From Ruminococcaceae bacterium UBA2719 (GTDB lineage Bacteria > Bacillota > Clostridia > Oscillospirales > Acutalibacteraceae): a DNA stretch of 24,673 bases. A program made the translations under genes and the position numbers. The stretch covers positions 1 through 24,673 of the forward strand of contig DEKP01000035.1 of the NCBI GenBank assembly GCA_002353935.1, given 5' to 3'. The notes under the pieces were generated by a model, which saw nothing but the letters and a program-made list of their open reading frames with translations, was not told the origin of the DNA and did no database searches. Positions 1 through 6,754 of the stretch are shown here, in pieces. The stretch's first letter is position 1, and the number at the start of each line of letters is the position of its first letter.

Positions 1-1
1 T

Positions 2-598
2 AATAATAATTATGATAATTATTATAACGAAAACTCTGTTGATAACAACGGATATTATTACTACGACGAAGACAGTATGGCTTCTCAGCTTACCGGAGAT
101 GACCAAAAAGCCGGAAATGTATCTGATAAAACCAATTTGTATGATACATCCGACATCAATGATTCAGAGCTCAAGTCAAACGAATGGAATGAAATCGTAT
201 TATCTGAAAAAGAAGCTGTCTCGGGCGTAGATGATTTTTCATCAATAAAAGATAACAAAAGTAAAAATGATAACGGCGGTTGGATTTTATATACCGGAAT
301 TATACTTATTGTCTTATCTATACTCGGCATAATTTACTTTATTGCCGCAACATATAAAAGTAAAAAGTTGTCAAAACTGCCCCCCGGACGCAGACCGTCT
401 CAAAGCAGCAGGCAGCCCGGATATAACCCAGAAAGAAACTCAAGAAATCCAGAAGGCAGAAGACAGCCTCAAAGCTACAGTCGAGCTTCTCAAAGAGAAC
501 GACACCGCTACAACGACGGCTACGACAACTACTCTAAAAAAAGCTCTAAGGCAGATACTCAGGAGATTTACATACCACGCCGTTATGCTAAAAAATAA
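2..598 (+). CDS. C-terminal part of a single-pass membrane protein of unknown function (5' end outside window)
   Basis: The reading frame is open from base 2, so the gene begins upstream of the window; the first in-frame ATG visible is at 77. About 198 residues are seen. They start with an Asn/Tyr/Asp-rich low-complexity stretch, then an acidic and polar segment, one hydrophobic helix at about 275-355 (WILYTGIILIVLSILGIIYF) and a very basic Arg/Ser/Gln-rich tail of about 75 residues. This looks like a protein anchored by one helix, with a positively charged tail probably in the cytoplasm. I recognise no family. A strong hairpin terminator follows about 45 bases after the stop. It is convergent with the phage operon. 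That it is coding is fairly sure; its function is unknown. Confidence 0.7.
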   Translation, partial: NNNYDNYYNENSVDNNGYYYYDEDSMASQLTGDDQKAGNVSDKTNLYDTSDINDSELKSNEWNEIVLSEKEAVSGVDDFSSIKDNKSKNDNGGWILYTGIILIVLSILGIIYFIAATYKSKKLSKLPPGRRPSQSSRQPGYNPERNSRNPEGRRQPQSYSRASQRERHRYNDGYDNYSKKSSKADTQEIYIPRRYAKK

Positions 599-642
599 TA
601 TTTAAAAGTAAACACATAATCAAATATAAGAACTTATAAATT

Positions 643-675
643 AAGCTCTCCCTTTAAAAAGGGAGAGCTTTTTAG
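643..675 (+). terminator. Intrinsic terminator after the membrane protein gene
   Basis: A perfect 10-bp stem (AAGCTCTCCC / GGGAGAGCTT) with a short A/T loop is followed by a run of T residues on the plus strand. It ends the 2-598 gene. The other strand has only a weak T/A-rich tail, so two-way action is possible but less likely. Confidence 0.85.
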
Positions 676-730
676 CTTATAGAGCTTATAAGAAACGCTC
701 TGTATTTTCTCCGCTGCCAAACATTGCGGT

Positions 731-820
731 CGGGCAATAAAGGCTTATTTTCAACAGAGCCTTTCTACCCGGAAAGCATGCGGCGTCACGCCGCCGGAAA
801 GGGTGCAGCTTCAAGCTGCT
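731..820 (-). repeat. Palindromic interspersed repeat, copy A (diverged, with a doubled hairpin)
   Basis: Read on the minus strand, this begins at the stop codon of the fibre gene. It has a hairpin GCAGCT-TGA-AGCTGC (805-819), then CCCTTTCCGG, then a second hairpin GCGGCG-TGA-CGCCGC (780-794), then GCTTTCCGGGTAGAAAGG and a third stem AAAGGCT...AGCCTTT (739-764), ending in TTGCCCGA. The same order of hairpin, CTTTCCG box, A/G-rich box, weak stem and CCGA recurs in three plus-strand copies between 22452 and 23075. The third stem followed by TTTATTG may also terminate the phage operon. Confidence 0.6.
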
Positions 821-1265
821 ATCTGAAGAGGATTGCTACATATTGGCCGTCTTCTTCATTCAAATTATAGGTTGAGGTCTGGCGCAAGGTCAAAGCACTT
901 TGACTCAGCGTTGCGCCTCCTGACGATCCCAGACCATAGTAGCATATAGCAAAATTAGCCTTAACAGTATTTCCCGATATTGTAAGCATCGGGGTGTCCT
1001 TTTCAAATACAATAGCTAATTTAGGCGAATTGCTCACGTTTATTGAGCGTCCGTCTGTGCCGGTGCCCGCATATGTAACCGTAGTGTAGGGAGCATCCAG
1101 GCGCGCCTTTTCATCTGTACTTAAATGCAGATTTGCATTTGCTATATGACCGCCGAGCGCAGTGTCAATTATGCTGTTGTCGGATACAAAGTCTGCGCGC
1201 TTGGGCTTGTCTGTTGCTGCCCATTTACACAGTCCCAAATTTTGAGTATATTCTGATGCTGCCAT
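819..1265 (-). CDS. Short phage tail-fibre-like protein
   Basis: 148 aa, the last gene of the phage operon. The N-terminal segment (QNLGLCKWAATDKPKRADF, then an I-I-D-x-A-x-G-x-H-I pattern to about residue 45) resembles the attachment segment of short fibre proteins in clostridial and bacillus phages. A Ser/Thr/Gly-rich beta-type region without membrane segments follows. The ribosome site GAAAGGAAG lies about 6 bases before the ATG. In PBSX-like phages this position, after XkdU, holds the receptor-binding fibre. Here the fibre is very short and no second fibre or chaperone gene follows. A repeat hairpin overlaps the stop codon. The structural role is likely; the receptor cannot be guessed. 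Confidence 0.7.
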   Translation of the reverse strand: MAASEYTQNLGLCKWAATDKPKRADFVSDNSIIDTALGGHIANANLHLSTDEKARLDAPYTTVTYAGTGTDGRSINVSNSPKLAIVFEKDTPMLTISGNTVKANFAICYYGLGSSGGATLSQSALTLRQTSTYNLNEEDGQYVAILFR

Positions 1266-1278
1266 ATAAACTTCCTTT

Positions 1279-1848
1279 CTAATTTTCTAGTGAATCGAAT
1301 TCGTTCCATGTAATATCTTTGTTATCTATCGCCGCAAAGGTCAAGTCTTCTGCTTCGAGCTCTTCCCAGCTAAGACTGTTGAATACAAGCGAAAGTTCAA
1401 GGTGAGAGGGAACGATTTTTTCTACCTCTGCCTTTATCCACTCTTTCTGAGCTATCGTATAGTTGGTGTCAGCAATTATTACCAGCCGGTTGTAGCTTGG
1501 ATACTCGCTTATCGTGTATTCCAGATTAAAGCTTTCAAGCGCCTTTTTTATACCGTCCAAAGTAAAGTCATTGTTATTTAAACTTATACGTTTCAAAAGC
1601 ATTTGTCTTCTGGTTTCTGCGCTTAAATCAGAGCGAACTTCTGAGAAAATTTCCTCCAAATTACTCAGGCCATAGCCTGACGCACTTTCTACAAAACATT
1701 CGTTCAGCATTTCAACTGTATTCTCTTTAAGCCGTTCGAGCTCCGAAGCGTAAACTTTAAGCTCTAAGGCTATATTTGAGTCCGGGTCATCAAGATTATA
1801 AATACCAAGAGTTCTAAGCTTTTTGTTTAAATTTGCGAGGATACTCAT
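1279..1848 (-). CDS. XkdU/YmfQ-like (DUF2313) baseplate protein
   Basis: 189 aa. It lies directly after the baseplate J gene, and its ATG overlaps that gene's stop by four bases. The length and the layout, a helical N-terminal half (residues 1-110, with L-x-x-I-F-S-E-V-R-S-D-L) and a beta C-terminal half, fit the DUF2313/YmfQ family, which in PBSX and Mu-type phages is the small wedge protein joining baseplate J to the fibre. The spacing to the fibre gene is only 13 bases. Assignment rests on gene order plus overall character; no catalytic motif is expected. It would sit at the rim of the baseplate. Confidence 0.72.
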   Translation of the reverse strand: MSILANLNKKLRTLGIYNLDDPDSNIALELKVYASELERLKENTVEMLNECFVESASGYGLSNLEEIFSEVRSDLSAETRRQMLLKRISLNNNDFTLDGIKKALESFNLEYTISEYPSYNRLVIIADTNYTIAQKEWIKAEVEKIVPSHLELSLVFNSLSWEELEAEDLTFAAIDNKDITWNEFDSLEN

Positions 1849-2912
1849 GAGGAGCTTACCTGCCTTACAATAAATTCATCCAATAACGGATATTCGTCAT
1901 CTTCTATAACCACATCAGTACCGTAAGATGTTATAAAATTATAATTATATACACCTTCGGTGTGGTGCAGTATATCGCCTATATTCGAAAGTAGAACATC
2001 TTGTCCGATACCCAAAGCGCTTATATAATTTTCAACGTTTTCAATGCACTTTTCTTTAACGGTGTTAAAGTCGTAGCCTTCAGCAACCGCTATCTCTACA
2101 CAGAACTGAACATAAGTCCCGCTGGCGTTAAATGCTCTTACATCTACGTTTACTTCTCTTTGCGTTTGCAAAAGCTCGTTTACTTCACCGAGCACATCAG
2201 AGCTGACTTCTTCACCCTGTGCACACACAAATACATCTACCGTTCCTGTGCCTCTGTTCTTTGGAATTACCCCTACGCTGTAAACGCCCGCAACGCTTAG
2301 TGCAAGGCTCTTATAATACGCCTTGTTTGTTCCGTTGGATACATTTTTATAGCTGTCTAAAAGTCTTTGTCGCAAGCTTTCGTCGGTTTCTTCATCAACT
2401 CCGCCTTTGAACACCGCGCCGTTATATACTCTGTCTACCCCCGCTACGGGCGTTACTATTACCGTTATGGTTCCACCGTTGACATTTCCGACAGCCCCCG
2501 CTTCAAGAGCAGTCACATCTGCTGTAACATAGGTTTGTCCTGCCTCAATAGTATAGTCATTATCACATTCAAACCTTACACCGTCGTTATATGTACATAC
2601 TATACAGCCTTTTGGAACTGTGATGTTTTGAGTTGCCGCCTGATCACAGTAAAATCTGAGTTTGCCCTTGGTTTTTATTGCGCTCTTTCTGTTCAAGCCG
2701 CGCTCTGCTGCGTGCATATCAAGATATCTTCCTGTAGCTGTTGTGGGAAACATTTGTCTGAGCAAAAAATCTTCGCTGGTTTTTTGTGAATATATTTCTC
2801 CTGCAAGCACCTTGAGCCTTATCATAATATCTGATTCATTGGAAATCTCGTTGCCCGAAAGCTCTTTATATTTTAGTATCATTCTCTCTAAAATGTCATT
2901 GTAATTATCCAT
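1845..2912 (-). CDS. Baseplate J-like protein (XkdT-like wedge)
   Basis: 355 aa, close to the usual 345-380 aa of XkdT/gpJ proteins. The N-terminus carries the family pattern G-x-x-L-D-x-x-A-x-x-x-G-x-x-R (residues 61-75). Residues 95-150 contain the V-P-x-G and A-x-x-x-G-x-x-G-N-V features. GGVDEETDESLRQRLL (170-185) is the strongly conserved core of Baseplate_J. It forms the wedge ring around the central spike in contractile tails. Its ATG overlaps the end of the gp25-like gene by 8 bases. High confidence in family; it is one of the clearest marks that this is a contractile-type baseplate. Confidence 0.92.
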   Translation of the reverse strand: MDNYNDILERMILKYKELSGNEISNESDIMIRLKVLAGEIYSQKTSEDFLLRQMFPTTATGRYLDMHAAERGLNRKSAIKTKGKLRFYCDQAATQNITVPKGCIVCTYNDGVRFECDNDYTIEAGQTYVTADVTALEAGAVGNVNGGTITVIVTPVAGVDRVYNGAVFKGGVDEETDESLRQRLLDSYKNVSNGTNKAYYKSLALSVAGVYSVGVIPKNRGTGTVDVFVCAQGEEVSSDVLGEVNELLQTQREVNVDVRAFNASGTYVQFCVEIAVAEGYDFNTVKEKCIENVENYISALGIGQDVLLSNIGDILHHTEGVYNYNFITSYGTDVVIEDDEYPLLDEFIVRQVSSS

Positions 2913-3252
2913 TAATCGCCACCTCCGTTTCTCTTGTCTTTCCCATATATTCTATCTCTAATGTCATCAAAACAGGGTCTTGAGTTTTATCAACGCTTTT
3001 TAAGGTTATATGTGCGTTTTTTATATCAAGCGTCGCCTCATCGATACGCAGCTGCAAAAGTTCTTTCAGGTTGTCGCTGTCAAAATCTATGTCCGATAAA
3101 TCTATCCCAAAATCTCGGTCATATGAAAATCCGCCCTTTTTTGCGGTACAGGCTATCTGCACCCGCTGAACAACTTCATCTATCCCGTTTATGTAAACTG
3201 TATTCATACTCGAGGTAAGGTAGATATCAGAATCTTTGATTTTTATATCCAT
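2905..3252 (-). CDS. gp25/XkdS-like baseplate wedge protein
   Basis: 115 aa from ATG 3252. A longer upstream reading is possible but would run back into the spike gene, and the ATG lies two bases after that gene's stop. The sequence has the gpW/gp25 layout: the segment EVVQRVQIACTAKKGGF followed by Y-D-R-D-F-G-I-D-L-S-D, a helix, and a C-terminal strand ending E-T-E-V-A-I. In T4 and PBSX relatives this small protein is part of the inner wedge and starts sheath assembly, which is notable because no sheath gene is found here. Position between spike and baseplate J is canonical. Confidence 0.85.
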   Translation of the reverse strand: MDIKIKDSDIYLTSSMNTVYINGIDEVVQRVQIACTAKKGGFSYDRDFGIDLSDIDFDSDNLKELLQLRIDEATLDIKNAHITLKSVDKTQDPVLMTLEIEYMGKTRETEVAING

Positions 3253-3254
3253 TA

Positions 3255-3587
3255 TTAAACCGCCCTTCCGTTTATCAAAACTCTTCCATCGTTTTTTAGC
3301 ACTATGCTTGCTCCTCCGGAAGAAAACAGCATTATCTCGCCGGGTTTTAAATTCTTTGACTGAGCTACAACTCCAAGACAAAGATTTTCTCCCTTGGCGG
3401 GCAAAATCACTGTCTCGCTGCCTACGGGAGGTACATAGGCTATTCCGTAGGGTACGATCTTTTTGATGCCTATATAATCGTTTGATGAGCTGACCGCTGT
3501 AGAACCTGAGGATGAAGCCGTAACACTACCTGACTGGGCGTCGTTATTTGAAAACGAGTTCTTTGTAACATAATCAGATATCCACAT
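3255..3587 (-). CDS. gpV/Mu gp45-like baseplate spike (OB-fold) protein
   Basis: 110 aa from ATG 3587, which overlaps the hub stop as TGATG; AGGAGG lies 8 bases upstream. A Ser/Gly-rich linker (about residues 15-37) is followed by P-Y-G-I-A-Y-V-P-P-V-G-S-E-T-V-I-L, then L-G-V-V-A-Q-S and L-K-P-G-E-I-M-L-F-S-S-G-G, ending L-K-N-D-G-R-V-L-I-N-G. These match the R-P-P-x-G-x-E and L-K-P-G-E-x-x-L-Y pattern of phage baseplate assembly protein V and Mu gp45 spikes. It would be the membrane-piercing tip below the hub. It is short: no long beta-helix and no lysozyme domain. In PBSX this slot holds XkdR. Confidence 0.75.
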   Translation of the reverse strand: MWISDYVTKNSFSNNDAQSGSVTASSSGSTAVSSSNDYIGIKKIVPYGIAYVPPVGSETVILPAKGENLCLGVVAQSKNLKPGEIMLFSSGGASIVLKNDGRVLINGRAV

Positions 3588-4534
3588 CAAACATCCCTCC
3601 TTTTGAGTATAACGGTAGTTGAGTCTGTTGAATGATTGAGCGTATAACGAACAGAGCTTACGTATAAATTTTCGATCTTTGAGCTGTCTGAAGACGCACT
3701 TTTAACAATCGCCTTGTTCCCTAAAATATCAAGGTGTCTGAAGGGACAAACAAGCTTTACATAATAGCTGTTTTGTTTGCCGTTTTTTATCATGATATCG
3801 GCACACTTCATCGGAGTGTCTGTAAGCACGGCGTTTAAATATCGCTCTCGTTTTATCTTTCTTTTTTGAGCGTCGTCGTTTTTGACAACATTTAAATATC
3901 CGGACGAATTTGTTACCTTTACGTTTACCGCCGATACCTCTTCACAGCGCTTTATGCTCTCGGTCATAGAAATATATTCGATGCCGCCTTCGCTTTCTTT
4001 GGGAGAAAAGGTAACGCTTTTATCATAGCTTAAGCCGTTTATATCCACCTCACCCTTTGAGTTGATTCTGGGCGTAGTGGAAAAACAGTTGTTGCAAAAA
4101 TTAGAAAGCGCCTGAAAGTTGCTCATACCCTTTGAAATCACAAGTTCTCCAAAATATGTGCTGTTGTTGCCGTTGTACGATTTTATTCCAAAAGGCTTTA
4201 CATGACGCTCAAAAATCAGAGAGGTGCTGGGGTGATTATACGTTACCGGCACGCTCTCATTATCAAGCAGCGCTCCTGCCATGGAACGCGCGATTATTTT
4301 AAGATACATTCCTCCGCCGGTAACTATTTTTTGCTGTTCATCAACTATTCCGGTAAATTCGATTTTATCGTTATCGTACATCTTGACAGATACAAGCTCG
4401 TTTAAGTCCTGATAGGCAAAAACCGCAGTCATATCATCAGCCGGAACGTTTTCTTCCTTGTTAATCGACAAAGCTAAAATACTTTCAAGCTCCACTTCGT
4501 TATCGTATATATCTTTAAATATGAATTTTAGCAA
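3587..4534 (-). CDS. gpD/XkdQ-like tail hub protein
   Basis: 315 aa. It begins with TTG at 4534 inside the end of the LysM gene, with GGGTG five bases upstream; no better ATG is near. Length and position match XkdQ, the late control protein D/gp27 family: a beta-rich N-terminal half (K-F-I-F-K-D-I-Y-D-N-E-V onwards) and a second domain with S-x-x-E-S-I-K-R-C-E-E-V-S-A-V-N-V and a C-terminal strand pair. This trimeric hub links the tail tube to the spike. Calling is by order and overall character; individual motifs are weak in this family. Confidence 0.78.
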   Translation of the reverse strand: MLKFIFKDIYDNEVELESILALSINKEENVPADDMTAVFAYQDLNELVSVKMYDNDKIEFTGIVDEQQKIVTGGGMYLKIIARSMAGALLDNESVPVTYNHPSTSLIFERHVKPFGIKSYNGNNSTYFGELVISKGMSNFQALSNFCNNCFSTTPRINSKGEVDINGLSYDKSVTFSPKESEGGIEYISMTESIKRCEEVSAVNVKVTNSSGYLNVVKNDDAQKRKIKRERYLNAVLTDTPMKCADIMIKNGKQNSYYVKLVCPFRHLDILGNKAIVKSASSDSSKIENLYVSSVRYTLNHSTDSTTVILKRRDV

Positions 4535-5046
4535 ATTCTCACCCTTTCCCCGTCTGTAAGATCGTTTATAAACTGTATTTGAGGATTAAGTCTGACCAAA
4601 TCATCTATACTTTTATCATACATATATGCTATATCCCACAAATCCTGAGCATCTTCGACCTCATGATAATACATTTGGTCAAAATGCGTTGTCTTTTCAA
4701 AGGTCTCTAAAAACTCAAAAGAATAAGAAAGTACATCTCCCTTTGGCTCTCCTAACATTTGCAGCGAGCTAAAATACGCGTACATCGTTATTGTTTTAGG
4801 TATCGAAAGCTTAGAAGGGGTTCCTTTTTTATAAAGGCTGTTAAGCTTTGCAAACTGTTCAAGACAGTCTGAGCCGTATAATTCTCCCGTACCCGAGACC
4901 ACCTTGAGCTCTTCTCCGAAATTTTGTAAGGTGTCTGTATTGTATGGTGACTTTAGCTTAACAATCTCCTTTTTTGAGCTTATTTTTATGCTTTTGGGAT
5001 TGTGATGCCAAGTAAAATAATCAAAACGCATTGGTACAAGTTTCAT
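4528..5046 (-). CDS. LysM-domain hub-associated protein (XkdP-like)
   Basis: 172 aa. The N-terminal domain (residues 1-120) contains F-x-W-x-x-N-P-K-S-I and the G-x-G-E-L-Y-G pattern seen in XkdP-type proteins and related baseplate initiators. Residues 126-172 form a LysM-like domain: Y-H-E-V-E-D-A-Q-D-L-W-D-I-A, then L-V-R-L-N-P-Q-I, then L-x-D-G-E-R-V-R-I. In PBSX this gene follows the tape measure; here it follows a 52-aa gene. The ATG overlaps the previous stop as ATGA. It probably caps the hub side of the tail and may touch peptidoglycan. Good confidence. Confidence 0.85.
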   Translation of the reverse strand: MKLVPMRFDYFTWHHNPKSIKISSKKEIVKLKSPYNTDTLQNFGEELKVVSGTGELYGSDCLEQFAKLNSLYKKGTPSKLSIPKTITMYAYFSSLQMLGEPKGDVLSYSFEFLETFEKTTHFDQMYYHEVEDAQDLWDIAYMYDKSIDDLVRLNPQIQFINDLTDGERVRIC

Positions 5047-5201
5047 TTAAGGCTCGCCTCCTGCTCTTCTAAAAGCGCTTTTGAAAAACGCCTTGCGTCC
5101 TGCTCCAAAAATTCTGAAATTAAAGGAGCGGTATCGTCGGGTATCAAATACGCGGCATACTCCAAATATTCTTTTTCATATTCTTCTTTTCTGATACTCA
5201 T
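5043..5201 (-). CDS. Small acidic helical protein of unknown function, in the tape-measure position
   Basis: 52 aa, coupled on both sides: its ATG overlaps the previous stop (ATGA) and its own stop overlaps the next ATG (ATGA). It begins MSIRKEEYEKEYLEYAAYLI and ends R-R-F-S-K-A-L-L-E-E-Q-E-A-S-L-K. The protein is rich in Glu and Lys, predicted helical, and has no membrane segment. In complete contractile phages this interval holds tail assembly chaperones and a tape measure of many hundreds of residues. This could be a chaperone remnant, a minimal length determinant or a new connector. I do not recognise it. The double coupling makes it very likely translated. Confidence 0.7.
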   Translation of the reverse strand: MSIRKEEYEKEYLEYAAYLIPDDTAPLISEFLEQDARRFSKALLEEQEASLK

Positions 5202-5605
5202 GCCGCCTCGTCCTCTTGTGTTTCTTCCGTTACTTGGTCTTGTGTTTTTTCAAGAGCCTTCGCCTTTATCTTATATGTGTCGCAAATATATTTATCAGAC
5301 GGCACGCTTTTCTTGATATCAATAACATTGCAGCCTGAAAATTTGTATATAAGCCCATTGCTCTTTAATTCAAGTTCAAAGTTCTCCTCTTCCGCCTCAC
5401 TAAAGACGAAGTCAGACAAAACCGAAAGCGTGATATAATACTCGCTTTTTTGATTAACACTGTCAAAGGGCTCTTCATTCAAAAACTCTAAAATATCGTA
5501 TCGCGTATACTTTTGCTCGCACAAAAGATCGTACACACCGCAAAGCTCTTTATCGTTTATTAAAAGCTGCGCCTCTTTGCCTTTTGAAATTTTTATATAA
5601 TTCAC
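5198..5605 (-). CDS. Unassigned small tail/adaptor protein (possible tube-like)
   Basis: 135 aa from GTG 5605, chosen because the GTG overlaps the previous stop (GTGA) and GAGGGGG lies 7 bases upstream. It begins V-N-Y-I-K-I-S-K-G-K-E-A-Q-L-L-I, has Y-D-I-L-E-F-L-N-E-E-P-F-D-S-V (about 45-59), then a beta-type segment Y-K-F-S-G-C-N-V-I-D-I-K-K-S-V, and ends in an acidic Thr/Glu tail. Its size and beta content are compatible with a tail tube or tube-adaptor protein (XkdM is about 147 aa), but I see no clear tube signature. It is the only candidate tube gene in the operon. Function open. Confidence 0.65.
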   Translation of the reverse strand: MNYIKISKGKEAQLLINDKELCGVYDLLCEQKYTRYDILEFLNEEPFDSVNQKSEYYITLSVLSDFVFSEAEEENFELELKSNGLIYKFSGCNVIDIKKSVPSDKYICDTYKIKAKALEKTQDQVTEETQEDEAA

Positions 5606-6039
5606 GCTGTTTCCCCCTCGCACAGACAATAACAAAATATCGTTTCAATATCCCTGTATACTGTTTTAACCGCACCGTCGTAGGATATTCCCGTCAGGCT
5701 TATTGATTCTATAAGATTTTCAGTGTCGTGACTTTGTATTTTTTTTGAGAGCATATACGTAGCCTCAACCAAAGAGCTGGCGTGATCTTTGGTTTTTGCA
5801 TAAACTCGCAGCCTGACTTTTGTTTCGTATATTTTGCCCTGTATATTTTCGCCGATACTTTTGCCGATAAATTCTTTTTTTATTTTTGTATCAAGGGTGT
5901 TGACAGCAACTACGAATTTATCAATAGGATTGGGCACATAATTTCTGGAATATGCCTTTGTAAACGCAAAGTTTTCAAGCTCAGCGTCGTTTTTCAGTCT
6001 TAATATAAACTCGTCGATATTACTTTCAATTTGAGTCAT
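5602..6039 (-). CDS. Tail-terminator/neck-like connector protein
   Basis: 145 aa, ATG 6039 with GAGGTGG about 6 bases upstream; it overlaps the previous gene by 14 bases. The alternating pattern fits tail completion or terminator proteins (XkdI / gpU-like position): a helical N-terminus (I-D-E-F-I-L-R-L), a strand with F-V-V-A-V-N-T-L, then V-R-L-R-V-Y-A-K-T-K-D-H-A-S-S-L-V-E-A-T and a final strand Y-R-D-I-E-T-I-F-C-Y. In tailed phages such proteins cap the tail top and join it to the head. Assigned mainly by order after two connector genes. Confidence 0.55.
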   Translation of the reverse strand: MTQIESNIDEFILRLKNDAELENFAFTKAYSRNYVPNPIDKFVVAVNTLDTKIKKEFIGKSIGENIQGKIYETKVRLRVYAKTKDHASSLVEATYMLSKKIQSHDTENLIESISLTGISYDGAVKTVYRDIETIFCYCLCEGETA

Positions 6040-6385
6040 ATCCGTCCACCTCTAATTCTCTTTTCGGCATTAGTATTGCCCAAATATACAGCGATTCATC
6101 ACCTACTACAAAATCTTCGCTTGCTACAACGGTATAAACGGTTGAATCGTGCCTGACAAAATAGTCCTTATTTGAATCAAAGGGATATTTTTTGTCTCCT
6201 ATATAGAGTTTGTATTCGTTATCAAAGTATCCTATAGGGAACCGAGAATCGTTTACATACATCCTGCGGCGCCGCCTTAAAGGCTCAACAAACGCTTTGC
6301 ACGAAACCGTCTTTTCGCCACAGATTATATCAACCGAATTTCCGTATCGCCTGATTGCAGCCGACACTGTCTTTGCAATACTCAT
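6026..6385 (-). CDS. Head-tail stopper/connector-like protein
   Basis: 119 aa, ATG 6385 overlapping the previous stop (ATGA). The protein is beta-rich: G-N-S-V-D-I-I-C-G-E-K-T-V-S-C-K-A-F-V-E near the start, then an Arg cluster (R-R-R-R-R at about 36-41), and later Y-K-L-Y-I-G-D-K-K-Y-P-F and S-T-V-Y-T-V-V-A-S. Small beta-barrel stoppers between portal ring and tail have this size and place (XkdH-like position). I infer the role from order and fold character only; no signature residues are known to me. Confidence 0.55.
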   Translation of the reverse strand: MSIAKTVSAAIRRYGNSVDIICGEKTVSCKAFVEPLRRRRRMYVNDSRFPIGYFDNEYKLYIGDKKYPFDSNKDYFVRHDSTVYTVVASEDFVVGDESLYIWAILMPKRELEVDGYDSN

Positions 6386-6741
6386 ACTTCTACCCTCATA
6401 AATGAAAAATCATCATTACCGATCAAATCCGCTATCTGAGCTTTTTCGCTCTGCCAGATTGAGAAAGCGGACTGCTTGATGTTTTCAACGTCAAATTCAA
6501 CGTCTCCGGCTTTGAACGACGTAAAAGCTTCGCTGCCCATACACAGGCTTACTTTATAATATGCAAACACAGCGCAAGCGTGGGTAAGGCGCAGCATATC
6601 AGTCTCGCTAAAGTTATTATGCTGTATTTTTTCCTGAAAAATTCTTATACAGTCCAATATAATCGGAAGATAATGCGACACTCTGTCCCTTTCAAATCCC
6701 GACACCAGAGTAAATCTGTTTAATACATCTTTTAAACTCAT
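6382..6741 (-). CDS. Head-tail adaptor-like protein (gp6-like position)
   Basis: 119 aa, directly after the major capsid gene with 13 bases between. Mostly helical: F-E-R-D-R-V-S-H-Y-L-P-I-I-L-D-C-I-R-I-F, then L-R-L-T-H-A-C-A-V-F-A-Y-Y-K-V-S. This fits the all-helical adaptor that docks below the portal (HK97 gp6/SPP1 gp15 type, XkdG-H region), whose usual length is 100-150 aa. No enzymatic motifs. The call rests on order, size and helix content. Confidence 0.6.
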   Translation of the reverse strand: MSLKDVLNRFTLVSGFERDRVSHYLPIILDCIRIFQEKIQHNNFSETDMLRLTHACAVFAYYKVSLCMGSEAFTSFKAGDVEFDVENIKQSAFSIWQSEKAQIADLIGNDDFSFMRVEV

Positions 6742-6754
6742 AGTGTCACATCCT

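Noticed and set aside
2367..2789. 140-aa open frame on the plus strand
   Set aside because: It lies wholly opposite the baseplate J gene, has no ribosome site and shows Cys/Tyr-rich antisense-type composition.
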